This document shows positions 34,699-46,129 of a DNA stretch of 64,000 nucleotides, one piece after another. The translations under genes were made by a program, and so were the position numbers. Source of the stretch: Aegilops tauschii subsp. strangulata (Eukaryota; Streptophyta; Magnoliopsida; Poales; Poaceae); the NCBI RefSeq assembly GCF_002575655.3, contig NC_053038.3, forward strand, positions 143,980,885 to 144,044,884. The letters run 5' to 3'. Positions within the stretch are counted from its first letter, which is position 1, and every line of letters starts with the position of its first letter. Under the pieces are notes generated by a model, which was not told the origin of the DNA, did no database searches, and saw only the letters and a program-made list of their open reading frames with translations.

Positions 34699-34899
34699 TG
34701 TTAAACAATGTATTTTAAGGTATTGTATAAACCGTATAGGGGTGTTGGTGACGTGAGTTGTTAGGTTGTTGTGATTGCTTCCTTGGAGATCAATCCAAAC
34801 CTAGCCGCATGTATATCTCCTGTAACCAACCGGCCTTGTGCCCTATATTAACACGCAGCGCGTCCCTGCTCGATGCATACGCTTAACCTAGTTTTAACA
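34699..34899 (+). repeat. 5' LTR of a Ty1/copia element (201 bp)
   Basis: TGTTAAACAATG...TTTTAACA with TG/CA ends. TGGTATATAGAGCCC (34900-34914) directly after it is a near match to the initiator-Met tRNA primer site. A TATATTAA box sits near 34843. The likely left target duplication is TCGTT (34694-34698). The 3' LTR is not in the window. Confidence 0.8.
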
Positions 34900-34936
34900 T
34901 GGTATATAGAGCCCTTTCTCTTCACTTCATCTAGCC

Positions 34937-36808
34937 ATGTCGAGCTCCTCCTCCGTAGCCATGGTCGCACCGTCCATCGCTGCTCTTGGCCACACCATAA
35001 CCGAGAAGCTCACCCGCGAAAAATTCCATGTGTGGAAGGCGCAAGCCCTACCGCACGTCAAGGCGGCAGGGATGACGGGCTACATCGACGGCTCCGTTCG
35101 GGAGCCCCCCGCTGCGATCGCCACAGAGAAGGACGTCATTGGCAAGAAGGAGATCACCTCCGCGCCCAACCCCGAGCATGCTGTGTGGGTCACCCAGGAT
35201 CCGCAGGTTCTTACTTTTATGATCGCATCTCTGTCTCAAGAGGTCCTGATGCAGGTCAGCACGTGCACTACTGCGGCTACTCTCTGGGCGACGCTCCTGC
35301 AGAGCTTCGCGTCGCAATCCAGGGCGAAGGTGATCGAGCTCCACTCACATCTCGAGCACACCCGCAACGGTGACCTCTCCGCTGTGGCCTATTTCACCAA
35401 GATGAAGGGCATCGGCGACGAACTTGCAGCCAACGGCAAGCCGCTCGATGAGGACGACGTGGTCGACCACATCCTGCAAGGCCTCCTGCATGAGCCCGAC
35501 TACAACGGGTTTGTTTCTGTGATCTCCACCCGCACGGCAACTGAACAGCCGATCGGCCTCAGCAAGCTCATCTCGCTGTTACTTGCGGCAGAGGCCCGCA
35601 TCGCCGCTCAGACTGCCTCCTACACTGTGGATCTCGCGGCCAGGGGCGGTGGTCGCGGCGGCGGTAACTACAGCAGCCGCCCTGGTGGCGGTAATGGTGG
35701 CGACGACGGTGGTGGCTTTCGCGGCTTCAACAACAACAGTGCGGGTGGCTACCGCTGCTCCGTCAACCCTGGTAGCGGCTGTGCGCCGCAACAAGGAGGT
35801 GGTGACCGCGGTGACCGCAAGAAGTGCCAGATTTATAAGCTGGAAGGACATGGAGTGTGGCGCTCCAAGAAACGCTACGACCGCAACTACAACAACAATG
35901 TTCGCAACCTTGGGGCCAGAGGTGGTGGTGGCGGGAATCGCTCGGCTAATGCCGTTCAGTCTTATGGGGTGGACACAAATTGGTACCTTGACACCGGTGC
36001 AACCGACCACGTGACCGGAGAGTTGGAGAAACTCGCTGTTCGCGACCGCTACACCAGCACAGATCAAATCCACACTGCGAGTGGTCAAGGTATGGACATT
36101 GCCCACATTGGTCATTCGGTTCTCACTACACCTCATGGCTCTTTAAAACTGAACAACATCATCCATGCTCCACAATCTGATCAGAGTCTACTTTCTGCCT
36201 ACAAGCTTATTAGAGATAACAATGCTTTTCTCAAAGTTTACCCTGAAATTTTCTTTGTTAAGGATCAAGCCACCTGGAGAACCATTCTTCAAAGCAAGAG
36301 TAGAGGTCGCTTGTTTCCTGTTTCTGGTCGCCACGATGCCCCTCCTCGACAAGCTCTCAGTGTGGTCAAGACATCTACATCAAGATGGCACCAACGCCTA
36401 GGGCATCCTGCTTTTCCGGTGGTCCAGAAAATTCTTCGAGATTTTAGTCTTCCAGTATCCAATAAAAAAGATCACCTCCTTGTGTGTGATTCATGCCAGA
36501 TGGCCAAGAGCCATCAACTTCCTTATTCTCGTTCCACTAGTGAATCAAATGCTCCTTTAGAGCTAGTTTTTTGGATGTTTGGGGTCCTGGACCCGTCTCT
36601 GTTGGCAGACAAAAATATTATGTCAGTTTTATTGATGATTTTAGTAAGTTCAGTTGGATATATTTGCTTAAGTACAAATCTGATGTATTTGAGAAGTTCC
36701 ACCTCTTTCAGCAACATGTTGAACGCCTCTTTGATTGCAAAATTCTTGCTATGCAAACGAACTAGGGTGGTGAATAACAAAAACTACGTTCGTTTTTTGA
36801 GTGCATAG
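34937..36808 (+). pseudogene. Copia gag-protease-integrase N-terminal region
   Basis: A 623-codon frame. Gag (about residues 1-225) opens with an Ala/Ser-rich start, LTREKFHVWKAQALPHVKAA and VDHILQGLLHEPDYN. A Gly/Arg/Asn-rich stretch follows (about 230-290). The CCHC knuckle near residue 296 is degenerate: only the first Cys and the GH pair remain. Protease is clear at residues 349-360 (WYLDTGATDHVT). The GAG-pre-integrase HxxxH/CxxC part follows (RWHQRLGHP, CDSCQMAKSHQLPY). A frameshift near 36570 throws the end out of frame; true integrase continues in the frame of 36571. This is the longest intact coding stretch of the element. Confidence 0.85.
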
Positions 36809-37332
36809 ACGACACGCATCATGTGTCGTGTCCCCATGCTCATCAACAGAACGGATCCGCTGAGCGAAAATATAAGCACATAGTGGAGGTTGGGCTCTCC
36901 TTGCTTGCGCATGCCTATATGCCTGTCAAATTTTGGGACGAGGCTTTTCTCACAGCTGTCTATCTTATCAATCGTGTTCCTAGTAGAGTTATTCATAACC
37001 AAACTCCACTAGAGCGTTTGTTCGGCACTAAACCAAACTACATCTTTCTTCGCATTTTTGGTTGTGCCGTTTGGCCAAATCTATGTCCTTTCAACAAACA
37101 CAAGCTTGAGTTTCGCTCTAAGCAATATGTGTTCTTAGGGTATAGTAGTCTTCATAACGGCTACAAATGTTTGGACATTGCCACTAGTCGTATTTATGTT
37201 TCTCGTGATGTCGTATTCGATGAGCAAGTCTTTCCCTTTGCAAAACTTCACCCAAACGCCGGTGCTCAACTACGCAAAGAACTTGTTCTTCTTTCCTCCC
37301 ATCTCCACACTTTGTTCCTGGGGGCGCAGTAG
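36571..37332 (+). pseudogene. Copia integrase core
   Basis: The frame of 36571 continues integrase with DVWGPGPVSVGRQKYYVSFI and FIDDFSKFSWIYLLKYKSDV. TAG at 36763-36765 and a TAA shortly after (near 36775) interrupt it. The frame then resumes with HAHQQNGSAERK, supplying the catalytic Glu, and RIFGCAVWPNL, ending at 37332. The second catalytic Asp lies in the broken interval. Confidence 0.8.
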
Positions 37333-37346
37333 AACCTAATGATCAT

Positions 37347-37889
37347 GTGTCCATGTCTCTTAATTCCTTTGATCAACCCTCTGCTGAAAGTGTACAGGAA
37401 AACGCAGAAGAAACAGGCGAAACATCATATGATTTTATGCTGGAGACCGACTCTACGGGAGCAGCCATAGATGATCCGGGCTCTGATCCCCGCGTGGATC
37501 TTGGCGGGCGAATCCCCTCGGGATCAGCGGCGCCAGGCCCAGGCGGATCGCCTGCGGGATCTGCGCTCGCCCCTGACTCGCCACCCAGGCGGGTCGCCCC
37601 TGCGGCGGGGTCAGGTGGGCCTCCCGCACGTGGCCTCGGTCAGGCGCTGGATGCACCGGCTCGGCGGGTCGCTCCCGCGGCGGGGTCAGGTAGCCCCCCC
37701 GCACATGGCCTCGGTCAGGCGCCGTCCCAGCAGGGGGCAGCTGGGCCCTCTGCGCGTGGCCCAGGCGAGGCCGCGCACTCCAGCGCGCCTCTAGCCTCCC
37801 ATCCGGACACGACAAGTGGCAGCGTGGGGGAGGAGGCTGGCTGCGCCAGCGGATCTCAACAGGAGTTAACTATAGTGGATCATCTATGA
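37347..37889 (+). pseudogene. Pro/Gly/Ala-rich linker between copia integrase and RT
   Basis: A GC-rich open frame in a shifted phase relative to integrase. After an acidic start (ENAEETGETSYDFMLE) it becomes Pro/Gly/Ala/Arg-rich and contains a 75-bp tandem duplication with anchors GGCGGGTCGC at 37588 and 37663, giving a 25-residue repeat RRVAPAAGSG...GLGQA. Copia elements have a variable hinge here; one this long and repetitive is unusual. It has no catalytic role. Confidence 0.6.
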
Positions 37890-39225
37890 CTGCTGGATCC
37901 GACGTATTCTCCTCCTCCAATCGCCTTCAACATCAAGTTTCCCGCCCAGCTTTGCCGCCTCCTGAACGCTCCCACACCAGGTCACAGAGTGGCATCGTTA
38001 AACCTAAGCTATACAAAGATGGTTGTGTACGTTGGGGTTCTTTTTGTGCCACAGGTGAACCGCAAAGTGTGAGCGAAGCACTTGGTGAACCATGATGGAA
38101 GGAGGCCATGGATGAGGAATATTCTGCTATGATGATGTACAAAACCCGGCATCTAGTTCCACCAGCCAAGGGGAGGAACACTATTGACTGTAAATGGGTT
38201 TACAAAGTAAAAAAGGAAATATGATGGCACTTTTGACATGTACAAGGCACATCTAGTAGCCAAAGGTTTCAAGCAAAGGTATGGGATTGACTACAAGGTC
38301 ACATTTAGTCCTATAGTAAAGGCTGCTACTATTCGATTAATTCTTTCAGTTGCAGTGTCTAGAAACTGGTGCATTCGACAGCTAGATGTAAAGAACGCGT
38401 TCTTGCATGATGTTCTAGAAGAGGAAGTGTTCATGAGGCAACCTCCTGGGTATGAAAATTTAAAATTTCCACGTCATGCTTGTAAGCTTGATAAGGCACT
38501 GTATGCTGAAACAAGCACCTAGGGCTTGGTACTCGTGCCTGTCATTGAAGTTACAGTCTCTAGGATTCTCTCCCTCTAAGGGTGACACATCATTGTTCTT
38601 TTACCATCATCATGGGATCATTATTTTTATGCTCATTTATGTTGATGATATTGTTGTTACAAGCTCATCATCTAAAGCAGTTGAGGCTCTTCTCAAGGAT
38701 TTGAGCAAGGAGTTTGCCCTTAAGGACTTGGGTAATCAACATTTTTTCCTCGGGATTGAGGTAAAGAACGTGCCAAATGGTATTGTGCTATCACAAGGAA
38801 AGTATGTGCAAGAAATACTTCAGAGGATGGGCATGAAAGGCTGCAAACCGTCGTCTACACCATTACCAACTTCTGAAAAATTGTCTCTTCATGATGGGGA
38901 GGTACTTGGTGTAGAGGACGCCACCAGGTATAGGAGCATTGTAGGAGCTTTACAATATTTGACATTGACTCGGCCAGATATTTCATATTCAGTCAATAAA
39001 GTTTATCAGTTCTTACATGCTCCTACTACTATACATTGGAGACTACAGTAAAGAGGATTCTCAGGTATCTGGACGGAACTAAGGATCATAGACCCAGACT
39101 TGGAAAGTCAGATTCAATGCTAGTAAGTGCTTTTTCAGATGCACATTGGGCAGGTTGTCCTGATGACAGAAGGTCAACAGGAGGTTTTCCAGTATTTCTT
39201 GGCAGTAACTTGATCTCATGGAGTG
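37890..39225 (+). pseudogene. Copia reverse transcriptase and start of RNase H
   Basis: RT runs in at least three frames. The N-terminal part (to 38095) ends at a stop after [38 protein letters not shown] and MRQPPGYE lie in the frame of 38238. From about 38510 the frame changes and carries QAPRAWY, the catalytic YVDDIVV (near 38640) and [13 protein letters not shown]. RNase H begins with [11 protein letters not shown] and breaks after SNLISWS at 39225, where an LTR starts. The remainder must be right of the nest. Frameshifts near 38230, 38510 and 39045 make it non-functional. Confidence 0.85.
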
Positions 39226-39295
39226 TGTCGGCATTCTGGGAACTGGGGTCCCCAGACTTGCCTGCCTGCGGCCCATGGCGTGGCTAAGTCAGCGG
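39226..39295 (+). mobile_element. LTR fragment, left piece
   Basis: TGTCGGCATTCTGGG begins exactly where copia RNase H stops, and TGTCGG is a typical LTR start. GGGGTCCCC is a small palindrome. The piece continues at 47853 after the BARE-like insertion. The family is not named; GC content and wording suggest a Triticeae gypsy LTR. Confidence 0.6.
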
Positions 39296-41000
39296 TGAAG
39301 GAAATATGCCCTAGAGGCAATAATAAAGTATTATATATTTCCTTATATCATGATAAATGTTTATTATTCATGCTAGGATTGTATTAACCGGAAACATAAT
39401 ACATGTGTGAATACATAGACAAACAGAGTGTCACTAGTATGCCTCTACTTGACTAGCTCGTTAATCAAAGATGGTTATGTTTCCGAGCCATAGACATGAG
39501 TTGTCATTTGATTAACGGGATCACCTCATTAGGAGAATGACGTGATTGACTTGACCCATTCAGTTAGCTTAGCACCCGATCGTTTAGTATGTTGCTATTG
39601 CTTTCTTCATGACTTATACATGTTCCTATGACTATGAGATTATGCAACTCCCGTTTACCGGAGGAACACTTTGTGTGCTACCAAACGTCACAACGTAAAT
39701 GGGTGATTATAAAGGTGCTCTACAGGTGTCTCCAAAGGTACTTGTTGGGTTGGCGTATTTCGAGATTAGGATTTGTCACTCCGATTGTCGGAGAGGTATC
39801 TCTGGGCCCACTCGGTAATGCACATCACTATAAGCCTTGCAAGCATTGTGACTAATGAGTTAGTTGCGGGATGATGTATTACGGAACGAGTAAAGAGACT
39901 TGCCGGTAACGAGATTGAACTAGGTATCGAGATACCGACGATCGAATCTCGGGAAAGTAACATACCGATGACAAAGGGAACAACGTATGTTGTTATGCGG
40001 TTTGACCGATAAAGATCTTCGTAGAATATGTGAGAGTCAATATGGGCATCCAGGTCCCGCTATTGGTTATTGACCAGAGAGGTGTCTCGGTCATGTCTAC
40101 ATAGTTCTCGAACCCGTAGGGTCCGCACGCTTAACGTTACGATGACAGTTTTATTATGAGTTTATGTACCGAAGGAGTTCAGAGTCCCGGATGAGATCGG
40201 GGACATGACGAGGAGTCTCGAAATGGCCGAGACGTAAAGATCGATATATTGGACGACTATATTCGGACTTCGGAAAGGTTCCGTGTGATTCGGGTATTTT
40301 TCGGAGTACCGGAGAGTTACGGGAATTCGTATTGGGCCTTAATGGGCTATACGGGAAAGGAGAGAAAGCTCCCAAATGGTGGCCGCACCATGGGCTAGTC
40401 CGGATTGGACTAGGGAGGGGGGGGGGCGCCCCCTTCCTTCTTTCTCCTTCCCCCTTCCCTTCTCCTACTCCCACAAGGAAAGGAGGAGTCCTACTCCCGG
40501 TGGGAGTAGGACTCCCCCCTTTGGCGCGCCTCTCCCCTTGGCCGGCTGCCTCCCCCTTGCTCCTTTATATACGGGGGCAGGGGGGCACCCCATGGAGGCA
40601 AGAATTGATCTATTGATCTCTTAGCCGTGTGCGGTGCCCCCCTCCACCAAATTACACCTCGATAATACCGTTGCGGAGCTTAGGCGAAGCCCTGCGTCGG
40701 TGGAACATCATCATCGTCACCACGCCGTCGTGCTGACGAAACTCTCCCTCAACACTCGGCTGGATCGGAGTTCGAGGGACGTCATCGAGCTGAACGTGTG
40801 CAGAACTCGGAGGTGCCGTGCGTTCGGTACTTGATCGGTCGGATCGTGAAGACGTACGACTACATCAACCGCGTTGTGATAACGCTTCCGCTATCGGTCT
40901 ACGAGGGTACGTGGATAACACTCTCCCCTCTCGTTGCTATGCATCACCATGATCTTGCGTGTGCGTAGGAATTTTTTTGAAATTACTACGTTCCCCAACA
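39296..41000 (+). repeat. 5' LTR of the BARE-like element
   Basis: 1705 bp. Compared with the 3' LTR it lacks 10 bp near 40167 and differs in a C/G-rich run near 40420. TATA region TTTATATA at 40564-40571, directly before CGGGGGCAGGGGGGC. Confidence 0.95.
40564..40571 (+). promoter_or_regulatory. BARE-like LTR TATA box
   Basis: TTTATATA followed by a G-rich leader. Both LTRs carry it (3' copy 47416-47423). Confidence 0.5.
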
Positions 41001-41001
41001 G

Positions 41002-41014
41002 TGGTATCAGAGCC
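41002..41014 (+). other. Primer-binding site (initiator-Met tRNA)
   Basis: TGGTATCAGAGCC starts 1 bp after the 5' LTR, the standard copia minus-strand primer site. Confidence 0.9.
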
Positions 41015-42286
41015 TGGTTTTATCCGTTGATGCTATGCACGAGTAGAACACAAGTGAGTTGTGGGCGATATAAGTCATACTGCTTACCAGCATGTCATAC
41101 TTTGGTTCAGCGGTATTGTGAGATGATGCGGCCCGGACCGACATTACGCGTACGCTTACGCGAGACTGGTTTCACCGTTCGGAGCACTCGTTGCTTAAAG
41201 GTGACTGGCGGGTGTCTGTCTCTCTCACTTTTGTTGAACCGAGTGTGGCTACGCCCGGTCCTTGCGAAGGTTGAAACAGCACCAACTTGACAAACTATCG
41301 TTGTGGTTTTGATGCGTAGGTAAGAACGGTTCTTGCTAAGCCCGTAGCAGCCAGGTAAAACATGCAACAACAAAGTAGAGGACGTCTAACTTGTTTTTGC
41401 AGGGCATGTTGTGATGTGATATGGTCAAGACATGATGTGATATAATTTGTTGTATGAGATGAGCATGTTTTGTAACCGAGTTATCGGCAACTGGCAGGAG
41501 CCATATGGTTGTCGCTTTATTGTATGAAATGCAATCGCCATGTAATAGTTTTACTTTATCACTAAGCGGTAGCGATAGTCGTAAAAGCAATTAGTTGGCG
41601 AGACGACAACGATACTACGATGGAGATCAAGGTGTCGCGCCGGTGACGATGGTGATCATGACGGTGCTTCGGAGATGGAGATCACAAGCACGGTGCTTCG
41701 GAGATGGAGATCACAAGCACAAGATGATGATGGCCATATCATATCACTTATATTGATTGCATGTGATGTTAATCCTTTATGCATCTTATCTTGCTTTGAT
41801 TGACGGTAGCATTATAAGATGATCTCTCACTAAAATTTCAAGATAAAAGTGTTCTCCCTGAGTATGCACCGTTGCGAAAGTTCTTCGTGCTGAGACACCA
41901 CGTGATGATCGGGTGTGATAGGCTCTACGTTGAAATACAACGGGTGCAAAACAGTTGCACACGCGGAATACTCAGGTTAAACTTGACGAGCCTAGCATAT
42001 GCAGATATGACCTCGGAACACGGAGACCGAAAGGTCGAGCGTGAATCATATAGTAGATATGATCAACATAGTGATGTTCACCATTGAAACTACTCCATCT
42101 CACGTGATGATCGGGCATGGTTTGTTGATTTGGATCACGTAATCACTTAGATGATTAGAGGGATATCTATCTAAGTGGGAGTTCTTAAGTAATATGATTA
42201 ATTGAACTTAAATTTATCATGAACTTAGTCCTGATAGTATTTTGCAAATTATGTTGTAGATCAATAGCTCGCGTTGTTGCTTCCCT
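41015..42286 (+). other. Untranslated leader of the BARE-like element
   Basis: No open frame with homology. GGTGCTTCGGAGATGGAGATCACAAGCAC units are duplicated head to tail at about 41662-41720. Long leaders are usual in BARE-type elements. Confidence 0.6.
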
Positions 42287-43250
42287 GTGTTTATTTTTGA
42301 TATGTTCCAAGAGAAAAATTATGTTAAAAATGTTAGTAGCAAAGATGCGGATTGGATCCATGATCTGAGGATTATCCTCATTGCTGCACAGAAAAATTAT
42401 GTCCTTGATGCACCGCTAGGTGACAGACCTATTGCAGGAGCAGATGCAGACGTTATGAACGTTTGGCTAGCTCAATATGATGACTACTTGATAGTTTAGT
42501 GCACCATGCTTAACGGCTTAGAATCAGGACTTCAAAGTCGTTTTGAACGTCATGGACCATATGAGATGTTCCAGGAGTTGAAGTTAATATTTCAAGCAAA
42601 TACCCGAGTTGAGAGACATGAAGTCTCCAACAAGTTCTATAGCTAAAAGATGGAGGAGAATCGCTCAACTAGTGAGCATGTGCTCAGATTGTCTGGGTAC
42701 TACAATCGCTTGAATCTAGTGGGAGTTAATCTTCCAGATAAAATAGTGATTGATAGAATTCTCTAGTCACCATCACCAAGTTAGTAGAACTTCGTGATGA
42801 ACTATAGTATGTAAGGGATGACGAAAGTAATTCCCGAGCTCTTCGCGATGCTGAAATCGACGAAGGTAGAAATCAAGAAAGAGCATCAAGTGTTGATGGT
42901 TAACAAGACCACTAGTTTCAAGAAAAGGGCAAAGGGATAGAAGGGGAACTTCAAGAAGAATGGCGAGCAAGTTGATGCTCAAGTCAAGAAGCCTAAGTCT
43001 GGTCCTAAGCCTGAGACTAAGTGCTTCTACTGCAAAGGGACTGGTCACTGGAAGCGGAACTACCCCAAGTATTTGGTGGATAAGAAGGATGGCAAAGTGA
43101 ACAAAGGTATATTGGATATACATGTTATTGATGTGTACTTTACTGGTGTTTATAGCAACCCCTCGGTATTTGATACTGGTTCAGTTGCTAAAGTAGTAAC
43201 TCGAAACGGGAGTTGCAGAATAAACAGAGACTAGTAAAAGGCGAGGTGAC
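42287..43250 (+). pseudogene. BARE-like gag and protease, broken
   Basis: Gag residues DADWIHDLRIILIAAQKNYV and DADVMNVWLAQYDDYL are clear to a TAG at 42497-42499; gag continues beyond it with more stops. The zinc knuckle (about 43023-43062) reads CFYCKGTGHWKRN followed by Tyr where the last Cys belongs. The protease DTGS motif is at 43172. The start is uncertain because the first ATG in this frame (42287) lies inside already homologous sequence. Confidence 0.8.
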
Positions 43251-43385
43251 GATGTGTGTTGGAAGTAGTTCCAATATTGATATGATCATCATCGCACACT
43301 CCCTGTACTTTCGGGATTAGTGTTGAAACTAAATAAGTGTTATTTGGTGTTTGCGTTGAGCATGAATATGATTTGATCATGTTTA

Positions 43386-44400
43386 TTGCAATACGGTTAT
43401 TCATTTAAGTTAGAGAACAATTGTTGTTCTGTTTACATGAATAAAAACCTTCTATGGTCATACACACCAACGAAAATGGTTTATTGGATCTCGATCGTAG
43501 TGATACACATAAATCATAATATTGAAGCCAAAAGATGCAAAGTTAATAATGATAGTGCAACTTATTTGTGGCACTGCCGTTTAGGTCATATTGGTGTAAA
43601 GCGCATGAAGAAACTTCATACTGATGGGATTTTGGAATCACTTGATTATGAATCACTTGATGCTTGCGAACCGTGCCTCATGGGCAAGATGACTAAAACG
43701 CCGTTCTCCGGAACTATGGAGAGAGCAACAGATTTGTTGGAAATCATAATACAGATGTATGTGGTCCAATGAAAATTGAGGCTCGTAGCAGGTATCATTA
43801 TTTTCTGACCTTCACAGATAATTTGAGCAGATATGAGTATATCTACTTAATGAAACAGAAGTCTGAAACATTTGAAAAGTTCATATAATTTCAAAGTGAA
43901 GCGGAAAATCATCGTAACAAGAAAATAAAGTTTCTACGATCTGATCGTGGAGAAGAGTATTTGAGTTACGAGTTTGGCCTTCAATTAAAACAATGTGGAA
44001 TAGTTTCACAAATTCATGCCACCTGAACACCACAGCATAATGGTGTGTCCGAACGTCATAACTGTACTTTATTGGATATAGTACAATCTATGATGTCTCT
44101 TACCAATTTACCACTATCGTTTTGGGGTTATGCATTAGAGACAGCTACATTCACGTTAAATAGGGCACCATCAAAATCCGTTGAGACAACGCCTTATGAA
44201 CTGAGGCTTGGCAAGAAACCAAAGTAGTCGTTTCTTAGAGTTTGGGGTTGCGATGCTTATGTGAAAAAGTTTCATCCTGATAAGCTCAAACCCAAATCGG
44301 AGAAATGTGTCTTCATAGGATACCCAAAGGAGACAGTTGGGTACACCTTCTATCACAGATCCGAAGGCAAGACATTCGTTGCTTAGTATGGATCCTTTCT
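43386..44400 (+). pseudogene. BARE-like GAG-pre-integrase and integrase, broken
   Basis: ATYLWHCRLGHIGVKRMKKL and CEPCLMGKMTKTPFSG form the zinc-binding pre-integrase part (to 43772). Integrase follows in other frames: SDRGEEY near 43940, then GVSERHN at about 44045 with a TGA just before it, and FWGYALETATFTLNRAPSK. A stop (TAG) lies at 44225-44227. Catalytic positions are recognisable but cannot be translated together. Confidence 0.8.
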
Positions 44401-44599
44401 AGAGAAGGAGTTTCTCTCTAAAGAAGTGAGTGGGAGGAAAGTAGAACTTGATGAGGTAACTGTACCTGCTCCCTTATTGGAAAGTAGTTCATCAAAGAAA
44501 TCTGTTCCTGTGACTCGTACACCAATTAGTGAGGAAGTTAATGATGATGATCATGTAACTTTAGATCAACTTACTACCAAACCTCGTAGGTAAACCAGA

Positions 44600-46129
44600 G
44601 TGAGATCCACACCAGAGTGGTACGGTAATCCTGTTCTGGAGGTCATGTTATTTGACCATGACGAACCTACGAATTATGAGGAAGCGATGATGAGCCCAGA
44701 TTCCGCAAAATGGCTTGAGGCCGTGAAATCTGAGATGAGATCCATGTATGAGAACAAAGTATGGACTTTGATTGACTTGCCCAATGATAGGCGAGCCATT
44801 GAGATTAAATGGATCTTCAAGAGGAAGACGGACGTTGATAGTAGTGTCACTATCTACAAAGCTAGAATTGTCGCGAAAAGGTTTTCGACAAGTTCAAGAT
44901 GTTGACTACGATGAGAGTTTCTCACTCGTATCTATGCTTAAGTCTGTCCGAATCATGTTAGCAATTGCCGCATTTTATGAAATCTGGCAAATGGGTAAAC
45001 AAAACTGCATTCCTTAATGGATTTATTAAAGAAGAGTTGTATATGATGCAACCAGAAGGTTTTGTCAATCCTAAAGGTGCTAACAAAATATGCAAGCTCC
45101 AGCGATCCATCTATGGACTGGTGCAAGCATCTCGGAGTTGGAATATACACTTTGATAAGTTGATCAAAGGATATAGTGTTATACAGACTTGCGGTGAAGC
45201 CTGTATTTACAAGAAAGTGAGTGGGAGCACTACAGCATTTCTGATAAGTATATGTGAATGACATATTGTTGATCGGAAATAATGTAGAATTATTCTGCAA
45301 AGCATAAAGGAGTGTTTGAAAGGAGTTTTTTAAAAGAAAGACCTCGGTGAAGCTGCTTACATATTGAGCATCAAGATCTATAGAGATAGATGAAGACGCT
45401 TGATAAGTTTTTCAATGAGTACATACCTTAACAAGATTTTGAAGTAGTTCAAAATAGAACAGTCAAAGAAAGAGTTCTTGCCTGTGTTACAAGGTGTGAA
45501 ATTGAGTAAAGACTCAAAGCCCGACCACGGCAAAAGATAGAAAGAGAATGAAAGTCATTCACTATGCCTTGGCCATAGGTTCTATAAAGTATGCCATGCT
45601 GTGTACCAGATCTATTGTATACCCTACACTGGCAATGGAGTACAATAGTGATCTAGGAGTAGGTCACTGGACAGCGGTCAAAATTATCCTTAGTGGAATA
45701 AGGATGTGTTTCTCGATTATGGAAGTGACAAAAGGTTCGTCGTAAAGGGTTACGTCGATGCAAGTTTTGACACTAAATCTAGATGACTCTGAGTCTCGGT
45801 CTAGATACATATTGAAAGTGGGAGCAATTAGCTAGAGTAGCTCCGTACAGAGCATTGTAGACATAGAAATTTGCAAAATACTTACGGATCTGAATGTGAC
45901 AGACTCGTTGACTAAAATTATCTTACAATCAAAACATGATCACACCTTAGTACTCTTTGGGTGTTAATCACATAGCGATGTGAACTAGATTATTGACTCT
46001 AGTAAACCCTTTGAGTGTTGGTCACATAGAGATGTGAACTATGGGTGTTAATCACATGGTGATGTGAATTATTGATGTTTAATCACATGGCGATGTGAAC
46101 TAGATTATTGACTCTAGTGCAAGTGGGAC
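44600..46129 (+). pseudogene. BARE-like reverse transcriptase and RNase H, broken
   Basis: RT begins with EEAMMSPDSAKWLEAVKSEM and IEIKWIFKRKTDVDSSVTIY, shifts frame near 44885, and continues with TAFLNGFIKEELYMMQPEGF and SIYGLVQASRSWN. The catalytic tetrad at 45251-45262 reads YVND, so one of the two active-site Asp residues is lost, and it lies in yet another frame. RNase H traces include YALAIGSIKYAMLCTR (about 45560) and a TKII end. From 45960 to 46120 a unit with GATGTGAACTAGATTATTGACTCTAGT is repeated. No functional enzyme can be made. Confidence 0.85.
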
